Of a stretch of DNA of 17,336 nucleotides, positions 14,663 through 17,336 are shown piece by piece. The DNA is taken from the NCBI GenBank assembly GCA_041601945.1, contig JBFIHG010000045.1, forward strand, positions 1 to 17,336, written 5' to 3'. The stretch comes from JBFJKD01 sp041601945. GTDB lineage: Bacteria; Pseudomonadota; Gammaproteobacteria; Pseudomonadales; Porticoccaceae. A program made the position numbers and the translations under genes. Positions within the stretch are counted from its first letter, which is position 1; each line of letters starts with the position of its first letter. Below the pieces are notes generated by a model. It worked only from the letters and a program-made list of their open reading frames with translations. It searched no databases and had not been told where the DNA came from.

Positions 14663-16294
14663 ATGAACAGTTCTTCTCAGAAAACCTACGATGCGATTGT
14701 TGTCGGCGCCGGTATTGCGGGTATGTATCAGTTATATAAATTGCGCGAACTGGGTCTGTCCGTTCGTGTTTTTGAAAGTGGTAGTGGTGTGGGCGGTACC
14801 TGGTACTGGAATCGTTATCCGGGCTGTCGTTTTGACTCGGAAAGCTATACCTATGCGTATTCCTGGTCCGATGAAGTTATGCAGGAGTGGACCTGGAGCG
14901 AGCGTTTCGCGCCCCAGCCGGAAACTGAAAAATATCTGAATTTTGTGGCGGATAAATTTGATTTGCGTAAGGACATTCAATTTAACAGTCGTGTCACCAA
15001 GGCGACCTACGATGAGGCGCATAAACAGTGGGAGCTTGAGTTAGAGGACGGCAGCACCGCCCGCGCCACGTTCTTTATTTCCGCGACGGGACCTTTGTCC
15101 GCCTGGCGGCTGCCCAATATTCCGGGCATCGACGATTTTCAGGGCGAGTGGGCGCACACCGCCCGCTATCCGAAAGACGGTTTCGGCGGGCGCGGCAACG
15201 ATTTTAGCGGCAAACGTGTCGGTGTGATTGGCACTGGAGCAACGGGAGTGCAGTTTATTCAGGAAGCTGCGAAAACCGCGGACGCGTTATATGTTTTCCA
15301 GCTCGCCCCTGAATGGTGCGCGCCGTTGAAGAATGGGCCGATAGACGCCCAGGAAGATGCGGATATCAAAGCGCATTATCATGAACTTATAGAGCGCTGC
15401 AATGCCACCTTTGGTGGTTTTATTCACGCCGTGGACAGACGTTCAATTTTCGAGGTGTCGGACGAAGAGCGCGAAGCATTTTTTGAAAAACTGTACGACG
15501 AACCAGGATTTGGTATTTGGTTGGGTAATTTCTATGACACCATGACCGATGAAAAGGCCAACAAATTACTGTCGGACTTTATCGCAAAAAAAATTCGTCA
15601 GCGGGTGAAAAATCCGGATACGGCCGAGCGTTTGATTCCAAAAAACCACGGGTTTGGCACGCGCCGCGTGCCCATGGAAACCAATTATTACGAGCTGTAC
15701 AACCAGGACAACGTCACACTTGTCGATCTTAAAGACACGCCAATTGAGTGTATCACCGCCAAAGGCGTCAAATGCAGTGACAAAGAGTACGAGCTGGATA
15801 TTATTGTTTACGCCACTGGTTTTGATGCGGTGACCGGCGCGTTGAATCGTATTGATATTACCGGTAAGGGTGGTAAGAAACTCAAGGATAAATGGCTGAA
15901 CGGACCCCGTACCATGCTGGGTATGCAAACCGTGGGTTTTCCCAACATGTTAACCCTGGTAGGGCCGCACAATGGCGCCACCTTCTGCAATATTCCGCGC
16001 TGTATCGAACAGAACGTGGAATGGGTGACGAATTTGATTGGCTATATGCGGGACGAGGATCTTCACGAGGTTGAGCCGACTCTGGAAGCGGAAAACGCCT
16101 GGACCATACATGTTGACGAAACTGCCGAGAAGACATTATTTCCGACGGCGGATTCCTGGTTTATGGGTATCAACGTCAACGACCCGAAAAAGAAGCGTAC
16201 CTTTATGCTTTACGCCGGTGGCGCGCCCAACTACAAAGCGAAATGTGATGAGGTGGCGGCGCAGCGTTACGCAGGATTTAGGTTGCGAAAATAA
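14663..16294 (+). CDS. Type I Baeyer-Villiger monooxygenase (FAD/NADPH)
   Basis: A 543-residue flavoprotein that inserts oxygen next to a ketone to give an ester or lactone, using NADPH and O2. The FAD fold starts at GAGIAG (15-20), the NADPH fold at GTGATG (190-195), and YATGFD (383-388) is the usual third motif. Length and long stretches such as WYWNRYPG and LNFVADKFDLR resemble phenylacetone and cyclohexanone monooxygenases. D58 and R335 align with phenylacetone monooxygenase D66 and R337, the latter stabilising the peroxyflavin. The fingerprint FxGxxxHxxxW[P/D] is present as F159, G161, H165, but with Y169-P170 in place of W-P. I chose the ATG at 14663 because GGAG lies seven bases upstream; earlier in-frame ATGs at 14585 and 14633 lack ribosome sites. 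It stands alone, so the natural ketone is unknown. Confidence 0.9.
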   Translation: MNSSSQKTYDAIVVGAGIAGMYQLYKLRELGLSVRVFESGSGVGGTWYWNRYPGCRFDSESYTYAYSWSDEVMQEWTWSERFAPQPETEKYLNFVADKFDLRKDIQFNSRVTKATYDEAHKQWELELEDGSTARATFFISATGPLSAWRLPNIPGIDDFQGEWAHTARYPKDGFGGRGNDFSGKRVGVIGTGATGVQFIQEAAKTADALYVFQLAPEWCAPLKNGPIDAQEDADIKAHYHELIERCNATFGGFIHAVDRRSIFEVSDEEREAFFEKLYDEPGFGIWLGNFYDTMTDEKANKLLSDFIAKKIRQRVKNPDTAERLIPKNHGFGTRRVPMETNYYELYNQDNVTLVDLKDTPIECITAKGVKCSDKEYELDIIVYATGFDAVTGALNRIDITGKGGKKLKDKWLNGPRTMLGMQTVGFPNMLTLVGPHNGATFCNIPRCIEQNVEWVTNLIGYMRDEDLHEVEPTLEAENAWTIHVDETAEKTLFPTADSWFMGINVNDPKKKRTFMLYAGGAPNYKAKCDEVAAQRYAGFRLRK

Positions 16295-16328
16295 TTTGTG
16301 TTAGCGCAACGGCTATGATCCGGTTGGC

Positions 16329-16384
16329 TTGCGCACGCCGCTAACGGCGGGCGCAAACCGACAATAGTTTCCTCTAGTTTTTTT
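16329..16384 (+). terminator. Hairpin between the convergent monooxygenase and alpha-E genes
   Basis: TTGCGC-A-CGCCG (16329-16340) pairs with CGGCG-G-GCGCAA (16345-16356), an 11-bp stem with one mismatch and the tetraloop CTAA. The only T-run on the plus strand (16378-16384) is 21 bases further on, so it is not a textbook terminator. Its position between two convergent genes supports a shared end-of-transcript role. Confidence 0.5.
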
Positions 16385-16392
16385 GGGGTCGG

Positions 16393-17319
16393 TCAGAAAT
16401 AGGTGTTGGCGATACTTTCGTTTATTTTGGTCAAGCCTAATTGTAGTTCGTCTATAAAGTCGTGTAGTTTGTCCTGTTTCAACTCCTCCGGCTTGGCGCG
16501 CATAAGTTTGCGCTGCAATTGGGCTAATGTTTTGAGTGGTTTTTCGTTGTGCGGTAAATCACTGAGACAGTTTTTCACCTCCCGCAGCGTGTGATGAAAT
16601 GCGCGGGGAAAGCGATCTTCCTGCAGTAAAAATTTGAGTACGTCTCTGCGACGAATGCGCAGGCGCGTCTCGCGACGGTACATCTGGTAAGCTGTCAGTG
16701 ATTTCAGTACGCTCATCCATTGCAGATTGTCAAATGGTTTGCGGTCGTCTGCTATTTCTGGTAACAAGCTGGCCGAACGCACGTCGATGATACGGGTGGT
16801 CATGTCGGCACGCTCCAGATTGCGCCCCATACGCAGGAAACTATAACCTTCGTCGTGAGTCATGGCCCCGGCCAGTAACCCGTTAATGGTTTGTGATCCC
16901 AGCATTATCGTGCGCAAATTGTCGAAACGGTGGCGGTGGGTTATCACGCTCGCAGCGTTGTTTTTCGCTGTCAAATACAATTGATTAACCTGCTCCCAGG
17001 CTTCGCGGGGAATAATGTCCCGTACTGTACGCGCGTTCTCGCGCGCGGCGGCAAGGGAGCTAAGAATTGAGTCCGGATTTTTAGTGTCGGAGGCCATAAA
17101 TTTGACCACGCTGCGCTCGTCGGCCTGCTCGTACAGGGTGTAGAAGAGTGTGCGGCTGTCAGTGATGTCGATAATAGGTTCCCAGCCAAGGACCAACCGT
17201 TTCGGCAGGTCCAGCAGCAAATGAGTATTCACATTAATCAGCCGCGCCGTATTTTCGGCGCGCTCCAGATAACGCGCCATCCAGTAAATATTGTTGGCGA
17301 CCCGGGAGAGCATGGTCAT
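16393..17319 (-). CDS. Alpha-E domain protein (DUF403)
   Basis: A 308-residue, mostly alpha-helical protein made up entirely of the alpha-E (DUF403) domain. The start MLSRVANNIYWMARYLERAENTARL and later GRNLERADMTTRIIDVR (residues about 186-202) are the two repeated E/R-rich helix motifs that define the family. No membrane segment or signal peptide. Family members are usually encoded with a circularly permuted ATP-grasp protein (DUF404/407) and a transglutaminase-like protein, and are predicted to serve a peptide-forming or modifying system whose product is unknown. GGAGGGG lies five bases before the ATG. The start overlaps the stop of an upstream frame (ATGA), as expected for the ATP-grasp partner. 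No transglutaminase gene follows; the next gene is convergent. Confidence 0.9.
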   Translation of the reverse strand: MTMLSRVANNIYWMARYLERAENTARLINVNTHLLLDLPKRLVLGWEPIIDITDSRTLFYTLYEQADERSVVKFMASDTKNPDSILSSLAAARENARTVRDIIPREAWEQVNQLYLTAKNNAASVITHRHRFDNLRTIMLGSQTINGLLAGAMTHDEGYSFLRMGRNLERADMTTRIIDVRSASLLPEIADDRKPFDNLQWMSVLKSLTAYQMYRRETRLRIRRRDVLKFLLQEDRFPRAFHHTLREVKNCLSDLPHNEKPLKTLAQLQRKLMRAKPEELKQDKLHDFIDELQLGLTKINESIANTYF

Positions 17320-17336
17320 GACTGCCCCTCCATATC
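17316..17336 (-). CDS. Possible 3' end of an upstream gene overlapping the alpha-E start
   Basis: Six codons (DMEGQS) run from the window edge to a TGA that overlaps the alpha-E ATG by four bases. A coupled upstream gene is expected for DUF403 genes, most often the circularly permuted ATP-grasp protein. Six residues cannot identify it; this rests on the overlap and on known gene order. Confidence 0.35.
   Translation of the reverse strand, partial: DMEGQS

Noticed and set aside
16561..16577. TTTTTCAC inside the alpha-E gene
   Set aside because: Matches only the T-rich half of the remembered ColR consensus and lies in coding sequence.

Overview
The window comes from a Gram-negative, free-living gammaproteobacterium, probably a marine or soil relative of Pseudomonas or Cellvibrio. 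The evidence is a ColR/ColS pair with its Pseudomonas-type downstream genes, a CzcCBA tripartite metal-efflux pump, an outer-membrane beta-barrel, and roughly balanced base composition. No tRNA, rRNA, CRISPR array, insertion sequence or phage gene is visible. This is chromosomal housekeeping and accessory DNA rather than an obvious island.

Layout. (1) Bases 1-1311, minus strand: the first 437 residues of an LTA-synthase/YejM-like membrane sulfatase-fold transferase, cut by the window edge. (2) 1446-5009, plus strand: colR, colS, a class I SAM methyltransferase and an InaA-like kinase. This is the gene order I know from Pseudomonas colRS loci. The divergent 134-bp gap before colR holds a candidate ColR box facing the transferase gene. 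(3) 5185-11482, plus strand: a small His-rich two-helix membrane protein, then czcC, czcB and czcA. The last three are coupled by 4- and 11-base overlaps. (4) 11483-12111: a gene-poor, AT-richer gap with a broken secreted-protein leader and a doubtful 71-codon ORF. (5) 12112-13332: an alginate-export-type outer-membrane barrel. (6) 13516-13893: a zf-TFIIB zinc-ribbon protein. (7) 13894-14662: a 769-base gap with hairpins and a candidate promoter/operator. (8) 14663-16294: a type I Baeyer-Villiger monooxygenase with an altered fingerprint. (9) 16393-17336, minus strand: an alpha-E (DUF403) protein, preceded by the last codons of an overlapping gene.

How the parts may work together. ColRS in Pseudomonas senses excess Zn, Fe and Mn and adjusts the outer membrane. 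The ColS here keeps an ExxE motif and an H..E pair in its periplasmic loop. Directly downstream sits a heavy-metal RND pump with the acidic helix signature of the Zn/Co/Cd class. An envelope-modifying transferase is divergent from colR. A reasonable inference is that the first 11.5 kb is a metal-defence and envelope-remodelling neighbourhood. The right half (barrel, zinc ribbon, monooxygenase, alpha-E protein) shows no clear functional link to it. Most genes belong to known families. The least described elements are the His-rich czc-associated protein, the broken leader ORF, and the regulatory palindromes.
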